A DNA stretch of 46,070 bases, from assembly GCA_007122455.1 (NCBI GenBank), contig SKTU01000095.1, forward strand, positions 1 to 46,070, given 5' to 3'. This document shows, piece after piece, positions 8,966 to 17,584 of this stretch (position 1 is its first letter; every line of letters begins with the position of its first letter). Origin of the DNA: Haloarculaceae archaeon (GTDB lineage: Archaea; Halobacteriota; Halobacteria; Halobacteriales; Haloarculaceae). Both the position numbers and the translations under genes were made by a program. Below the pieces are notes generated by a model that was given only the letters and a program-made list of their open reading frames with translations, was not told where the DNA came from and made no database searches.

Positions 8966-9742
8966 ATGCGACGGTTTTCGGCGACGTATCTCAGGGAAAC
9001 TCGGCGCGGGATGTGGGAGCAGCGCGACGCGCTCGCGTCGCTGCGACTCGACGAACGCGAGCGAATCCTCGACGTCGGCTGCGGCGAGGGTGCGCTCACG
9101 CGAGTACTTAACGCGGAGTCCGACGGCGAGGTGGTCGGCTGTGATCGCGACGTCGAACTGCTGTCGGAGCTGGCGTCGCCGGCGGTCCGCGGCGACGCGA
9201 CCGAGCTGCCGTTCGCCGACGACAGTTTCGAACTCGTCGTCTGTCAGGCGCTTTTGATAAATCTCCCCGACCCGACGGCTGCGGTTCGGGAGTTCGCGCG
9301 GGTTGCCTCCGAGACCGTGGCGTCTATCGAACCGGACAACAGCGCCGTCGTCGTCGAGTCGACAGCCGAGGGCGAAGCGGAGTTGGCCGCTCGTGCGCGG
9401 CGACGGTATCTCGACGGCGTCGGCACCGACGTCGCACTCGGTTCGAGAGCGGTCGAACTGCTCCGCGACGTCGGGCTCTCCGACGTCGCCGTCGAGCGCT
9501 ACGAACACGAACTCGTCGTCGAACCGCCCTACAGCGAATCGGATCTCAGAGCCGCCTCCCGGAAGGCTAGCGGCGCCGGGCTCCGGGAGCGACGGGAGAC
9601 GATGGCAGGCAGCGAGGAGGCGCTCGATTCGCTCCGCCGGGAGTGGCGACGCATGGGTCGAACGGTCGTCGAACAGCTCCAGTCGGGAGAGTACCGCCGC
9701 CGCGAGCGCGTTCCTTTTTATATCGTCTCCGGTGAGCTGTGA
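8966..9742 (+). CDS. class I SAM-dependent methyltransferase
   Basis: 258 residues. Motif I is ILDVGCGEGALTR (about 34-46), followed by an acidic strand-2 end (GCDRDVELL) and FADDSFELVVCQALLINLPDP, the typical post-II and motif IV region of UbiE/Methyltransf_11 proteins. The C-terminal 120 residues are charged and helical and may form the substrate cap. Substrate is unknown, and there is no pathway hint besides co-direction with nfo 44 bases upstream. The stop nearly abuts the convergent cbiP. Confidence 0.85.
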   Translation: MRRFSATYLRETRRGMWEQRDALASLRLDERERILDVGCGEGALTRVLNAESDGEVVGCDRDVELLSELASPAVRGDATELPFADDSFELVVCQALLINLPDPTAAVREFARVASETVASIEPDNSAVVVESTAEGEAELAARARRRYLDGVGTDVALGSRAVELLRDVGLSDVAVERYEHELVVEPPYSESDLRAASRKASGAGLRERRETMAGSEEALDSLRREWRRMGRTVVEQLQSGEYRRRERVPFYIVSGEL

Positions 9743-9746
9743 GGCG

Positions 9747-11234
9747 CTACAGCCCGAACGGCTCGAGGTCGATTTCCGCGACCAGATCGGCCGCCCGGTC
9801 GTACGGATCCTCCTCGTCCCCCTCCGTTTCGGGTCGAACGCGTCCCGCGCTCGCGTAGACGCGATCGACGAACGCCTCGCGGGCGACGTCGTTCTCGAAG
9901 AGCCCATGAAAGTAGGTGCCGATCACGTCGTCGACGGCGGCACCGTCGTCGGCGAACGGTCGCTCGACGGCTTTCAGGAGACGCGTCCGGCCCATGTGGA
10001 TCTCGTAGCCGGTCACCGTCCCGCTCGCCCCGTCTAACGGACCGCACCCTCGGAGCTGTCGTTCGGTCGGGACGACGGTTTTCTCCGGCGAGAAGCGTGT
10101 CTCGACCGGTAGCAGGCCGACGCCGTCGACCGACTCGACGTTACCGGTCGATTCGACGCCGGCGTTCGTGAGTCGCTCGCCGAGCAACTGATAGCCGCCA
10201 CAGAGACCGACGATCGGTCCCTCGAAGCGACGCAGCTCCTCGTGGAGACCGGCAGTTCGAGCCGCGAGCAGATCGTCGACGGTGTTTTTCGTCCCCGTCA
10301 GGACGACGGTGTCGGCGTCGGCGAGCGACGCCCCGAGCGGTCGGAAGGAGACGCGAACGCCGGGCGTACGTGCGAGCGGTTCGACGTCCGTGACGTTCGA
10401 CGCCCGGGGGAGTCGCGGGACGGCGACCGTCACCGTTCGGTCCTCGTCGACGCCGTCGTCGGTCCCCCACGTCGCCCGCTCGTCTTCGGCTGGAAGCGCG
10501 ACGCTGTCCTCCTCGGGGAGTCCGGGATCGTCGTACGGTAACACGCCCACGACGGGGACGCCGGTTCGCTCCTCGAAGCTCTCGACGCCGGGTTCGAGAA
10601 TCGACCGATCGCCGCGGAACTTCGTGATCGTGGCGCCGACGATTCGCTCGCGGACGTCCGCCGGAACCAGCTCGAGCGTCCCGACGAGCGAGGCGAAGAC
10701 GCCGCCCCGCTCGATGTCGGCGACGAGCAGGACGTCGGCGTCAGCGAACCGCGCCGTCTCGACGTTCGCCAGATCCCTGTCGTGGAGGTTGATCTCCGCA
10801 ATCGAGCCGGCGCCCTCCGCGATCACGAGTTCGTGTTCGCGGGCCAGTCGCTCGTGGGCGCCCCGGGCCGCTTCGCGGGCACGCTCCCAGTGGTCGTCGT
10901 AGTAGCTGCGGCTTCCGAAATGACCGACCGCTTCGCCATCGACGACGAGCTGGGACTGACCGTCTCCACGCGGCTTCAGGAGAACTGGATTGTGGTCGGT
11001 CGTCGGCGGAACGCGGGCGGCGCGAGCTTGGACGTACTGTGAGACGCCGATCTCGCCGAAGCCGTCGCCGGTCGCCGCGGCGACCGCACGGGCGTTGTTC
11101 GACATGTTCTGGGCCTTGAACGGCACGACGTCGACGCCGCGATCCGCGAACCGTCGACAGAGTCCGGCCGCGACGGTCGACTTGCCGGCGTGGGACGCCG
11201 TCCCGGCGACGAGGACGGTGCGTGCGCGAGTCAC
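9747..11234 (-). CDS. cbiP: cobyric acid synthase
   Basis: About 495 residues. CbiP/CobQ amidates side chains b, d, e and g of adenosylcobyrinate a,c-diamide, using glutamine and ATP. The N-terminus is a dethiobiotin synthase-like ATPase ([19 protein letters not shown]). The C-terminus is a triad glutamine amidotransferase with Cys in [11 protein letters not shown] (about residue 345) and His in [13 protein letters not shown] 11234 was preferred over the upstream TTG 11261 because [10 protein letters not shown] is where CbiP similarity begins. It is the only cobalamin gene separated from the main cluster, by acs, and is divergent from acs. Confidence 0.93.
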   Translation of the reverse strand: MTRARTVLVAGTASHAGKSTVAAGLCRRFADRGVDVVPFKAQNMSNNARAVAAATGDGFGEIGVSQYVQARAARVPPTTDHNPVLLKPRGDGQSQLVVDGEAVGHFGSRSYYDDHWERAREAARGAHERLAREHELVIAEGAGSIAEINLHDRDLANVETARFADADVLLVADIERGGVFASLVGTLELVPADVRERIVGATITKFRGDRSILEPGVESFEERTGVPVVGVLPYDDPGLPEEDSVALPAEDERATWGTDDGVDEDRTVTVAVPRLPRASNVTDVEPLARTPGVRVSFRPLGASLADADTVVLTGTKNTVDDLLAARTAGLHEELRRFEGPIVGLCGGYQLLGERLTNAGVESTGNVESVDGVGLLPVETRFSPEKTVVPTERQLRGCGPLDGASGTVTGYEIHMGRTRLLKAVERPFADDGAAVDDVIGTYFHGLFENDVAREAFVDRVYASAGRVRPETEGDEEDPYDRAADLVAEIDLEPFGL

Positions 11235-11285
11235 ATCGACCTGTGAGTGGTGTCCGTGCAAATCGGTTCCGCTCTCGAGGGAGGA

Positions 11286-11318
11286 ACGTTTAACCGAGTG
11301 TCAGTCTCACACACGAAT
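11286..11318 (+). promoter_or_regulatory. TATA-box promoter of acs, leaderless
   Basis: The sequence cgtttaacc at 11287-11295 is a clear TATA-like element centred about 27 bases before ATG 11319, the standard archaeal spacing for a leaderless message. No Shine-Dalgarno sequence precedes the ATG. The 84-base spacer also has to contain the cbiP promoter on the other strand. Confidence 0.55.
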
Positions 11319-13286
11319 ATGACGAAGGAGACCGAACTGGAAGCCAGACTCGAACAGAAAGAGCGATTCGAGCCGCCAGCGTCGTTCATCGAGCAGGCGA
11401 ACGTCTCGGACCCGGACATTTACGAGGAGTTCGAGGAGAACTGGCCCGACTGCTGGGAGCGAGCCGCCGAGCTCCTCGAGTGGGACGAGACGCACGACGA
11501 CGTACTCGTCGACGACGACGAGCCCTTCTACGAGTGGTTCGTCGGCGGACGGCTCAACGCCTCGTACAACTGCCTCGACCGGCATCTCGCGGATCGCGGC
11601 GACGAGCTCGCCATCCAGTGGGAGGGCGAGCTCGGCGAGACGCGCGAGTACACGTACGCGGAGCTACACCGGGAGGTGAACGAGTTCGCGGCCGCGCTTC
11701 GAGAGCTCGGCGTCGGCGAGGACGACGTCGTGACGATGTACATGCCGATGATTCCCGAACTGCCGATCGCGATGCTCGCCTGTTCGCGGATCGGTGCGCC
11801 GCACTCTGTCGTCTTCGCCGGCTTCTCCGCGGACGCGCTCGCGACGCGGATGAACGCGGCGGAGTCGGAGTATCTGGTCACCTGCGACGGCTACTACCGC
11901 CGGGGTGACGCACTCGATCACCTCTCGAAGGCGAACGAGGGGGTCGACGGCGTCGATCACGACACCACGACGGTCGTCGTCGACCGGCTCGGCGACGACG
12001 AACCTCACGAACTCGACGACACGCAGCGCGATTACGCCGAACTCGTCGAATCCCAGTCGGGCGCCGACATCGACCCCGTCTCTCGGGACGCCGAGGACAT
12101 GCTCTTCCTCATGTACACCTCGGGCACGACGGGGAAGCCGAAGGGGGTCAAACACACCACTGGCGGCTACCTCTCCTACGTCACGTGGACCGCTCGCGCC
12201 GTCCTCGACGTCAAGCCGGACGACACCTACTGGTGTGCGGCGGACATCGGCTGGATCACCGGGCACAGCTACATCGTCTACGGACCGCTCGCGCTCGGAA
12301 CGACCTCGGTAATGTACGAGGGAACGCCGGATTACCCCGACAAGGACCGGCTCTGGGAGATCGTCGATCGCTACGACGTCACCCAACTCTACACCGCGCC
12401 GACGGCGATTCGGGCGTTCATGAAATGGGGCTCCGACTACCCCGCTGCCCACGATCTCTCCTCGCTCCGTCTGCTCGGGACGGTCGGCGAACCGATCAAT
12501 CCGCGCGCGTGGAAGTGGTACTACAAACACATCGGTGACGAGTCCTGCCCGGTCGTCGACACCTGGTGGCAGACCGAGACGGGCGGAATGATGATCACGA
12601 CGCTCCCCGCGATCGGGGACATGAAGCCCGGCTCTGCGGGTCCGCCGCTCCCGGGAATCGACGCCCGCGTCGTCGACGGTGCCGGCGAGGAGGTCGCTCC
12701 CGGGAAGGCCGGCTACGTCACGGTCAACCGGCCGTGGCCCGGGATGCTCCGAACGCTGTATCGGAACGACGAGCGGTTCCTCTCGGAGTACTGGGAGGCG
12801 TACTCCGACCCCGACGCCGACGAGTGGGTCTACTTCCCGGAAGACGGCGCGAAGATCGACGACGACGGCTACATCACGATCCTCGGCCGCGTCGACGACG
12901 TCATCAACGTCTCCGGGCACCGGCTCGGGACGATGGAGATCGAGTCGGCGATCGTCGGCGTCGAGGGCGTCGCGGAGGCAGCGGTCGTCGGCGGTGACCA
13001 CGAACTGAAGGGTGAGGCCGTCTACGCCTACGTCATTCTCGAGGACGGCTACGACGACGACGAGGCGATGCGCGAGCGGATCGTCGCGGGCGTCGAGGAA
13101 TCGATCGGACCGATCGCTCGCCCCGAGTCGGTCGTCTTCACGCCGGAGCTGCCGAAAACCCGCTCCGGGAAGATCATGCGGCGGCTGCTCGAGGATATCG
13201 CCAACGGCGAGGAGCTGGGCAACACCAGCACGCTGCGAAACCCGGACGTCGTCAGCGACATCGAAGCGAAGGTTCGTGGCGACTGA
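11319..13286 (+). CDS. acs: acetyl-CoA synthetase (AMP-forming)
   Basis: 655 residues, the usual Acs length. It makes acetyl-CoA from acetate, ATP and CoA through acetyl-AMP. Seen: the acyl-adenylate core MYTSGTTGKPKG (about 266-276), the WWQTETGG motif, GRVDDVINVSGHRLGTMEIE (A8 hinge) and PKTRSGKIMRR, with the acetylatable catalytic lysine near residue 616. WCAADIGWITGHSYIVYGPL is typical of acetate-specific enzymes, although propionate cannot be excluded. ATG 11319 fits the leaderless promoter. It splits the cobalamin genes without belonging to that pathway. Confidence 0.95.
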   Translation: MTKETELEARLEQKERFEPPASFIEQANVSDPDIYEEFEENWPDCWERAAELLEWDETHDDVLVDDDEPFYEWFVGGRLNASYNCLDRHLADRGDELAIQWEGELGETREYTYAELHREVNEFAAALRELGVGEDDVVTMYMPMIPELPIAMLACSRIGAPHSVVFAGFSADALATRMNAAESEYLVTCDGYYRRGDALDHLSKANEGVDGVDHDTTTVVVDRLGDDEPHELDDTQRDYAELVESQSGADIDPVSRDAEDMLFLMYTSGTTGKPKGVKHTTGGYLSYVTWTARAVLDVKPDDTYWCAADIGWITGHSYIVYGPLALGTTSVMYEGTPDYPDKDRLWEIVDRYDVTQLYTAPTAIRAFMKWGSDYPAAHDLSSLRLLGTVGEPINPRAWKWYYKHIGDESCPVVDTWWQTETGGMMITTLPAIGDMKPGSAGPPLPGIDARVVDGAGEEVAPGKAGYVTVNRPWPGMLRTLYRNDERFLSEYWEAYSDPDADEWVYFPEDGAKIDDDGYITILGRVDDVINVSGHRLGTMEIESAIVGVEGVAEAAVVGGDHELKGEAVYAYVILEDGYDDDEAMRERIVAGVEESIGPIARPESVVFTPELPKTRSGKIMRRLLEDIANGEELGNTSTLRNPDVVSDIEAKVRGD

Positions 13287-13425
13287 TCGGTACTGAGATA
13301 CGGGGACAAGCAAGGGGAAGGAGCGTGTCTCCGTCCATCCTCCACCCGTAGTCGGGAGGGCCCCAATCAAAGCTTTTGTGGCACCGTCGGTCGGTCGTCA
13401 GACGACTGTCGTCTATCGGTTTCGA

Positions 13426-14094
13426 TCAGTATTCGGTTCCCTTCCGGGCCCGTTGACCATCATCGATCGGGTGCTTTCGCTTTCTCACGTGCGTCACGAG
13501 ATCCGCGTGGGTTTCGAGCCACTCCGGGCGTGTATGAGATCCGGTCAGCACCACCTCGAGGGCGTCCGGTTTCGACTCGAGTAGCTCGACGACGTCGTCC
13601 GGATCGATCAGCGCCCGGTCGACGGCGTACAGCAGCTCGTCGAGGACGAGCATATGGACGCCGTCTGCGGGATCCGAGTCGAACTCGAAGGTGGTCGACA
13701 GCGTCGCGTCGCTCGCTCCGGCGATCAGTTCGCGAGCGCGCTCGAACCCCGCTTCGGCCTCGGCGGCGTGGTCTCGCTCCTCGGAGCCGTCGTTCATCCC
13801 GTGCCAGCCGTAGTGGCCGAGGTTCTCGTAGCTGATCGACGGGAGCGCCGCCATGGCGTTGTACTCGCCGCGAACGTCCTCGACACTCGCCGCACCCCCC
13901 TTCATGAACTGGAGGACGTGGACGCGGTAGCCGTGACCGGCGGCGCGAAACGCCATCCCGAGCGCCGCGGTCGTCTTCCCTTTGCCGTCGCCCCACCACG
14001 CCTGTACGAGGCCGAACTCGTCGGGCGCCGCCGGTTCGATCTCGTGAGCCATCGGTGTTCGTCCCCGTCCGGGCGCATCGGTCGGATCGGTCAT
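13426..14094 (-). CDS. cobA: cob(I)alamin adenosyltransferase (CobA/CobO type)
   Basis: 222 residues. It transfers the 5'-deoxyadenosyl group of ATP to Co(I) corrinoids. An unusual P-loop, WWGDGKGKTTAALGMAFRAAGHG (loop at 35-42), is the hallmark of the BtuR/CobO/CobA family, and HMLVLDEL carries the Walker B aspartate. About 27 N-terminal residues precede the domain; ATG at residue 15 (14052) is an alternative start. It is the last gene of the minus-strand cobalamin cluster, 40 bases after nikR, and converges with acs across a 139-base spacer in which no clear terminator hairpin was seen. Confidence 0.93.
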   Translation of the reverse strand: MTDPTDAPGRGRTPMAHEIEPAAPDEFGLVQAWWGDGKGKTTAALGMAFRAAGHGYRVHVLQFMKGGAASVEDVRGEYNAMAALPSISYENLGHYGWHGMNDGSEERDHAAEAEAGFERARELIAGASDATLSTTFEFDSDPADGVHMLVLDELLYAVDRALIDPDDVVELLESKPDALEVVLTGSHTRPEWLETHADLVTHVRKRKHPIDDGQRARKGTEY

Positions 14095-14134
14095 CGACGA
14101 CTCTTGTGGGCGGTCCTACAAGGTGGTGTCGTCC

Positions 14135-14566
14135 TCAGGCGATGTCGGTGATCTCCGGATCGAAGTCGTCGACCGGGATCACTGAATAGTCGACCGAGAG
14201 AACGTCGCTCGCGGCCCGAATCTTGCCGACGAACGTCGAGATCTCCTCCAGTTTCCCTTCGAGAATGAACAGCTCCATGCAGTAGTGATCGCCGACGTGG
14301 TTGTGGACGTTCGAGACGACGACGTCCTCGTGTTCGTGTCGAACCCGCATCATCCGCTCTTCGGCGCTGGACGTCTCGTGATCGAAGACGACTGTCACGA
14401 CACCCATCAGGTTCCGCCCCTCCAGTTTCTTGTCCTCGAACTCTCCGAGCAGGTTCCGGGAGGCTTCCCTGACGACTTCGCTTCGGCCCGTATAGCCGTG
14501 CTCTTCGGCGAACTCGTCGAGCCGTTCCAGGAGCGATTCCGGCATCGAGACGCTGACGACGGTCAT
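14135..14566 (-). CDS. nikR: NikR-family metal-responsive transcriptional regulator
   Basis: 143 residues. An N-terminal ribbon-helix-helix domain ([20 protein letters not shown]) is joined to a C-terminal ACT-like metal domain. The four high-affinity Ni2+ ligands of NikR are all conserved: H77, H88, H90 and C96 (pattern H-x10-H-x-H-x5-C). NikR proteins repress nickel uptake genes when nickel binds. Here the gene lies between cbiZ and cobA, so control of cobalt or corrinoid functions is a reasonable inference. It starts 25 bases after cbiZ. Confidence 0.88.
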   Translation of the reverse strand: MTVVSVSMPESLLERLDEFAEEHGYTGRSEVVREASRNLLGEFEDKKLEGRNLMGVVTVVFDHETSSAEERMMRVRHEHEDVVVSNVHNHVGDHYCMELFILEGKLEEISTFVGKIRAASDVLSVDYSVIPVDDFDPEITDIA

Positions 14567-14569
14567 GTA

Positions 14570-14595
14570 TTAACTGATGCCGATTCCTTTGTTAA
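14570..14595. promoter_or_regulatory. inverted repeat upstream of nikR, candidate operator with TATA-like half
   Basis: TTAAC at 14570-14574 and GTTAA at 14591-14595 form an inverted repeat with 16 bases between the arms. The distal arm lies about 28 bases before the nikR ATG, where a TATA box belongs, and the proximal arm overlaps the expected transcription start. Known NikR operators are short inverted arms 14-16 bases apart, so this could serve autoregulation. The arms are short, and the distal arm coincides with the cbiZ stop codon, so chance is possible. Confidence 0.4.
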
Positions 14596-15287
14596 GGATT
14601 ACTATCCGACGGATCGAACACGGACGCTCGCTCCGTCGTGACGACACCGTATTCGGCTGTCTCGGGGGTCGGTGGACCGGATTCGTATCGGGACCGGAGG
14701 CTCGCCCGGACCGCTTCGCGAACGCAGGCGCGGGCGGCAGCCCCGACCGCCGTCGCGCTGCCGGCGAAGGACGTCGGTTCGCCGGTCGGATCGCAGCCGA
14801 CGACGATCGCGTCGCTCGTCGTTCCCGAAACGCCAGCGACCGCCGACAGCGTCGCAGTCTTTGCCTCGACGGCGGTTGCGAGTAACCCCGCCAGTCCACC
14901 GCCGTCGAGCGTTCGCGTCGTCCCGACGAACAGGTTCACCGTCCCAGGACGCCACGCTCCCGTCCGGCCTTCAGTTCCGTCCGGTTCCATCGGCAGCGTG
15001 GCCGGGTTCGAGAGGCCGGCTGTCGCGACGACCTCGACCGATTGCAGTCGAGCACCGCGGGCGTGACGCTGTTCGACGCCGGTCAGAAGCGTCGGCCCGC
15101 GACAGTGTTCGCCGCGGAGGCGTTCGTCGACGTACGCCGTCAGATCCGTCCGGTCGAACCCCTCGGGAACGGTGAGGTTGTGCGCCGCGTCGGCACTCAG
15201 GTAGCCGCCGTCGAAGCCGTTCGAGAGCCACCGTGTCCCCGGACGCCGTACGGTTAGCCGATCGCGGCGCCGGTCGATCTCGAACAT
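14592..15287 (-). CDS. cbiZ: adenosylcobinamide amidohydrolase
   Basis: 231 residues. CbiZ removes the aminopropanol side chain of adenosylcobinamide to give adenosylcobyric acid, letting cells salvage corrinoids. The assignment rests on the family's conserved core: a TAGLSNPATL segment, then GTVNLFVGTTRTLDGGGLAGLLATAVEAKT split by short spacers, and SGTTSDAIVVG. ATG 15287 overlaps the TGA of cobD (ATGA), so translation is probably coupled. The frame is open further upstream, but that part lies inside cobD. Confidence 0.9.
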   Translation of the reverse strand: MFEIDRRRDRLTVRRPGTRWLSNGFDGGYLSADAAHNLTVPEGFDRTDLTAYVDERLRGEHCRGPTLLTGVEQRHARGARLQSVEVVATAGLSNPATLPMEPDGTEGRTGAWRPGTVNLFVGTTRTLDGGGLAGLLATAVEAKTATLSAVAGVSGTTSDAIVVGCDPTGEPTSFAGSATAVGAAARACVREAVRASLRSRYESGPPTPETAEYGVVTTERASVFDPSDSNP

Positions 15288-16300
15288 CAGACGACCGCCT
15301 CGAGAACCGAGAGTACGGTGTCGGTCGCGTCGGCATCCCGGATCGCGATCCGGACGTGGCTGTCGAGCCCGCGAAACGTCGTCGCGTCCCGGAGAACGAC
15401 GCCACGCTCGCGACAGGCAGCGAGCAGTGCTGTTGGGGGCTCGCCGACGTCCACCAGCAGATACGGCGCCTCCGAGGGTCTGGCGTCGAACCCCATCGCT
15501 TCCACTCCACGCGCGAGCCGCGCCCGCTCCCGTCGAACGCGAGCGCGCGTTTCGCGGACGAACGCGGAGTCGCGCATGGCGTGGGCGCCGACTGCGGCGG
15601 CCGGGCCGCCCAGCGACCACGCCGGCCGTGCCGCTTCGAGCCGACTCAGACGGTCACCTTCGGCGACGGCGAAGCCGGCACGGAGCCCCGGAAGCCCGAA
15701 CAGTTTCGTCAGTGATCTGGCGACGACGACGCCTTCGAGGCCAGCGAGGGATTCGCGGGCGGTAAAGCCGAGGAACGCCTCGTCGGCGAGCAGTACCGTC
15801 TTCGAGTCGAAACAGCGGGCGGCGAACGCCTCCAGTGCGCTCCTCTCGGGGCAGTCGCCGGTCGGATTGTTGGGCGTACAGACGATCGCCATCGCGTGGG
15901 GAGCCGGGTCGCGATCGAGCAGTTCGTCGTGGGGAACGAGAACGGGTTCACCGCCGGCGAGTTCGACCTCGCGAGCGTACTCGCCGAATGAGGGGTACGG
16001 AACGAGTACGCTGTCGCCCGGAGCCACCGTCGTTCCGACCGCCAGTCTGATCGCGGCCAACCCGCCGGCCGCCGGGACGACCTCGTCTGGATCACAGCCG
16101 ACGTACGACGCGGCGGCGTCCCGGAACTCCGGATAGTCGTCCGGCGGGTACGATCGCGCAGCGTCGAACGCCGTCTCGTAGACTGCTCGCGAGCCGTCGG
16201 GGGCGCGGGGATTGACGTTCGCGCTCAGATCGACCACGTCGGGGTCGTCGCTGGATCCGTGCGGGACGCGCCCCACGCGATCGATGCTATTCGGGTCCAT
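15287..16300 (-). CDS. cobD: L-threonine-O-3-phosphate decarboxylase (PLP, HisC-like)
   Basis: 337 residues, a fold-type I PLP enzyme close to histidinol-phosphate aminotransferase. CobD supplies (R)-1-amino-2-propanol phosphate, the linker that CbiB attaches. Seen: DLSANVNPRAP near the N-terminus, CTPNNPTG at 141-148, and the Schiff-base lysine K199 in RSLTKLFGLPGLRAGF. The first-part DLSANVNP motif and the location between cobY and cbiZ separate it from true HisC. It overlaps cobY by 14 bases and cbiZ by 1 base. Confidence 0.9.
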   Translation of the reverse strand: MDPNSIDRVGRVPHGSSDDPDVVDLSANVNPRAPDGSRAVYETAFDAARSYPPDDYPEFRDAAASYVGCDPDEVVPAAGGLAAIRLAVGTTVAPGDSVLVPYPSFGEYAREVELAGGEPVLVPHDELLDRDPAPHAMAIVCTPNNPTGDCPERSALEAFAARCFDSKTVLLADEAFLGFTARESLAGLEGVVVARSLTKLFGLPGLRAGFAVAEGDRLSRLEAARPAWSLGGPAAAVGAHAMRDSAFVRETRARVRRERARLARGVEAMGFDARPSEAPYLLVDVGEPPTALLAACRERGVVLRDATTFRGLDSHVRIAIRDADATDTVLSVLEAVV

Positions 16301-16844
16301 CGGCGAGTTCCTCGGCGACCGATAGATCCTCGGGTCTGTTCACGTTGACGGCGAGGCGGGCGTCGTAGCTCACTCGAACCGTCTCCTCGCGGTCGTCGAC
16401 GACGTTGAGACCTGTCGGTGACAGTTCGCCGTCGGTGGCGTCGACGCTGACGCCGAGTGCTCGCTTCAGCGCCGTCGGAACGCAGACGGTCACCGCGCCC
16501 GATCCGTGGTGATCGAGCGTCCGATCGACGTGTTCGTCGGCGAGAAGCGGGAGGTCGGAGACGACTGTCAGGGTCGGTGGCTCGATCCGCGGATCCTCCA
16601 GCGCTCGCCCCAGATCGTCGACGTAGCCGTCGCCGGTCCCCTCGATCGATCGTACGCGTCCGTCGAGGTGGACCGCAGTTCGGGGCGCCTGCGGTGCGGT
16701 GACTGCGTAGATCGTCTCCAGTTGACTCAGCTCGAGGGCGGCGAGCACGCGATCGACCATCGGCTCGCCACCGACTTCGACGAGCGGCTTCTCGCCCGCC
16801 CGGAGACGGCTGCCACGGCCGCCGCACATCAGAAGAGCGTCCAC
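16287..16844 (-). CDS. cobY: GTP:adenosylcobinamide-phosphate guanylyltransferase, archaeal type
   Basis: 185 residues from GTG 16844. CobY is the archaeal non-homologous replacement of bacterial CobU and transfers GMP from GTP to adenosylcobinamide phosphate. It is a MobA/GlmU-like nucleotidyltransferase: DALLMCGGRGSRLRAGEKPL at the N-terminus and VVSDLPLL carrying the metal-binding aspartate. No CobU-type kinase domain is present, as expected. GTG 16844 keeps the conserved DALLMCGG start; ATG 16829 would cut it. It overlaps the end of cobS. Confidence 0.9.
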   Translation of the reverse strand: MDALLMCGGRGSRLRAGEKPLVEVGGEPMVDRVLAALELSQLETIYAVTAPQAPRTAVHLDGRVRSIEGTGDGYVDDLGRALEDPRIEPPTLTVVSDLPLLADEHVDRTLDHHGSGAVTVCVPTALKRALGVSVDATDGELSPTGLNVVDDREETVRVSYDARLAVNVNRPEDLSVAEELADGPE

Positions 16845-17584
16845 GCGATCACTCCCAGATACAGACCGAGCACGCGGCCGAGTTCGTTGACGGCACCGAA
16901 GACGTCCCCGTTGACGCCGCCGAGCGCGCGGTCCGCCCACCTGACCATTCCGACGGCGACGGCCGGCCCGGCGAGAACGGCGAACAGTGCGGCCGGCGAT
17001 GGCCACGCCAGTATGACGGCCGGTAGCGCGACGAGCAGCGGTCCCGCGAGGAGGGCGGGTTCGGCGCTCCGCGTAAACGACGCGCCGAGCCCGTCGTGGC
17101 TCGCTGTACCGAGGCAGGCGACCGTCGCCATCCCGAGCTTCGCGCCGACCTCTGCGGCGACGACGATTCCCACCGCCGCCAGCGGCGGTAGCCGCGCGAC
17201 CGCGACGGCGCCGAGAATCAGCCACGCGATCACCGCCGCCACGGCGACGACGGCACCGACGCCGACCGTCGTGTCCTTCAGCACCTCGTGGCGCCTCTCG
17301 CCGGCGTGTACCGCCGCGGCGTCGCCGAGATCGGCAACCCCGTCGAGATGCGCGATCCCGACCACGGCCAACAGCGCGAGTAGATACGCTGCCGCTGCCG
17401 GTTCCCCGTCGAGCAAAAAGAACGGAACTGCGGCGATCGCGCCGACGAGGTAGCCGACGGCCGGGAAGGCCGCGGGGACCTCCTGGAACCGCCGCCACGC
17501 CTGCTCGTCGGCGTCGACAGGGAGCCGCGTGAGAAAGGCGATGCCGCCGCGAAGCGGGCTCAGGTCCACAGGATAACCCCCCAT
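16829..17584 (-). CDS. cobS: adenosylcobinamide-GDP ribazoletransferase (cobalamin synthase)
   Basis: 251 residues, an integral membrane enzyme with about six hydrophobic segments. It joins adenosylcobinamide-GDP with alpha-ribazole or its phosphate to finish the cobalamin lower-ligand loop. Seen: GIAFLTRLPV near the N-terminus, the acidic substrate/metal motif AHLDGVADLGDA (about 78-89) and HEVLKDTTVGVGA, all typical of CobS. It overlaps cbiB by 25 bases and cobY by 16 bases, so it belongs to one translationally coupled unit. Confidence 0.94.
   Translation of the reverse strand: MGGYPVDLSPLRGGIAFLTRLPVDADEQAWRRFQEVPAAFPAVGYLVGAIAAVPFFLLDGEPAAAAYLLALLAVVGIAHLDGVADLGDAAAVHAGERRHEVLKDTTVGVGAVVAVAAVIAWLILGAVAVARLPPLAAVGIVVAAEVGAKLGMATVACLGTASHDGLGASFTRSAEPALLAGPLLVALPAVILAWPSPAALFAVLAGPAVAVGMVRWADRALGGVNGDVFGAVNELGRVLGLYLGVIAWTLF

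Noticed and set aside
11664-13370. Long open frame (568 codons) on the minus strand opposite acs
   Set aside because: It is exactly antisense to the strongly supported acs gene, with no family-like motif; long shadow frames are common in GC-rich haloarchaeal DNA.
13287-13425. Terminator or small gene between acs and cobA
   Set aside because: No credible ORF, no T-tract of useful length, and only weak complementarity, so nothing was annotated in this convergent spacer.
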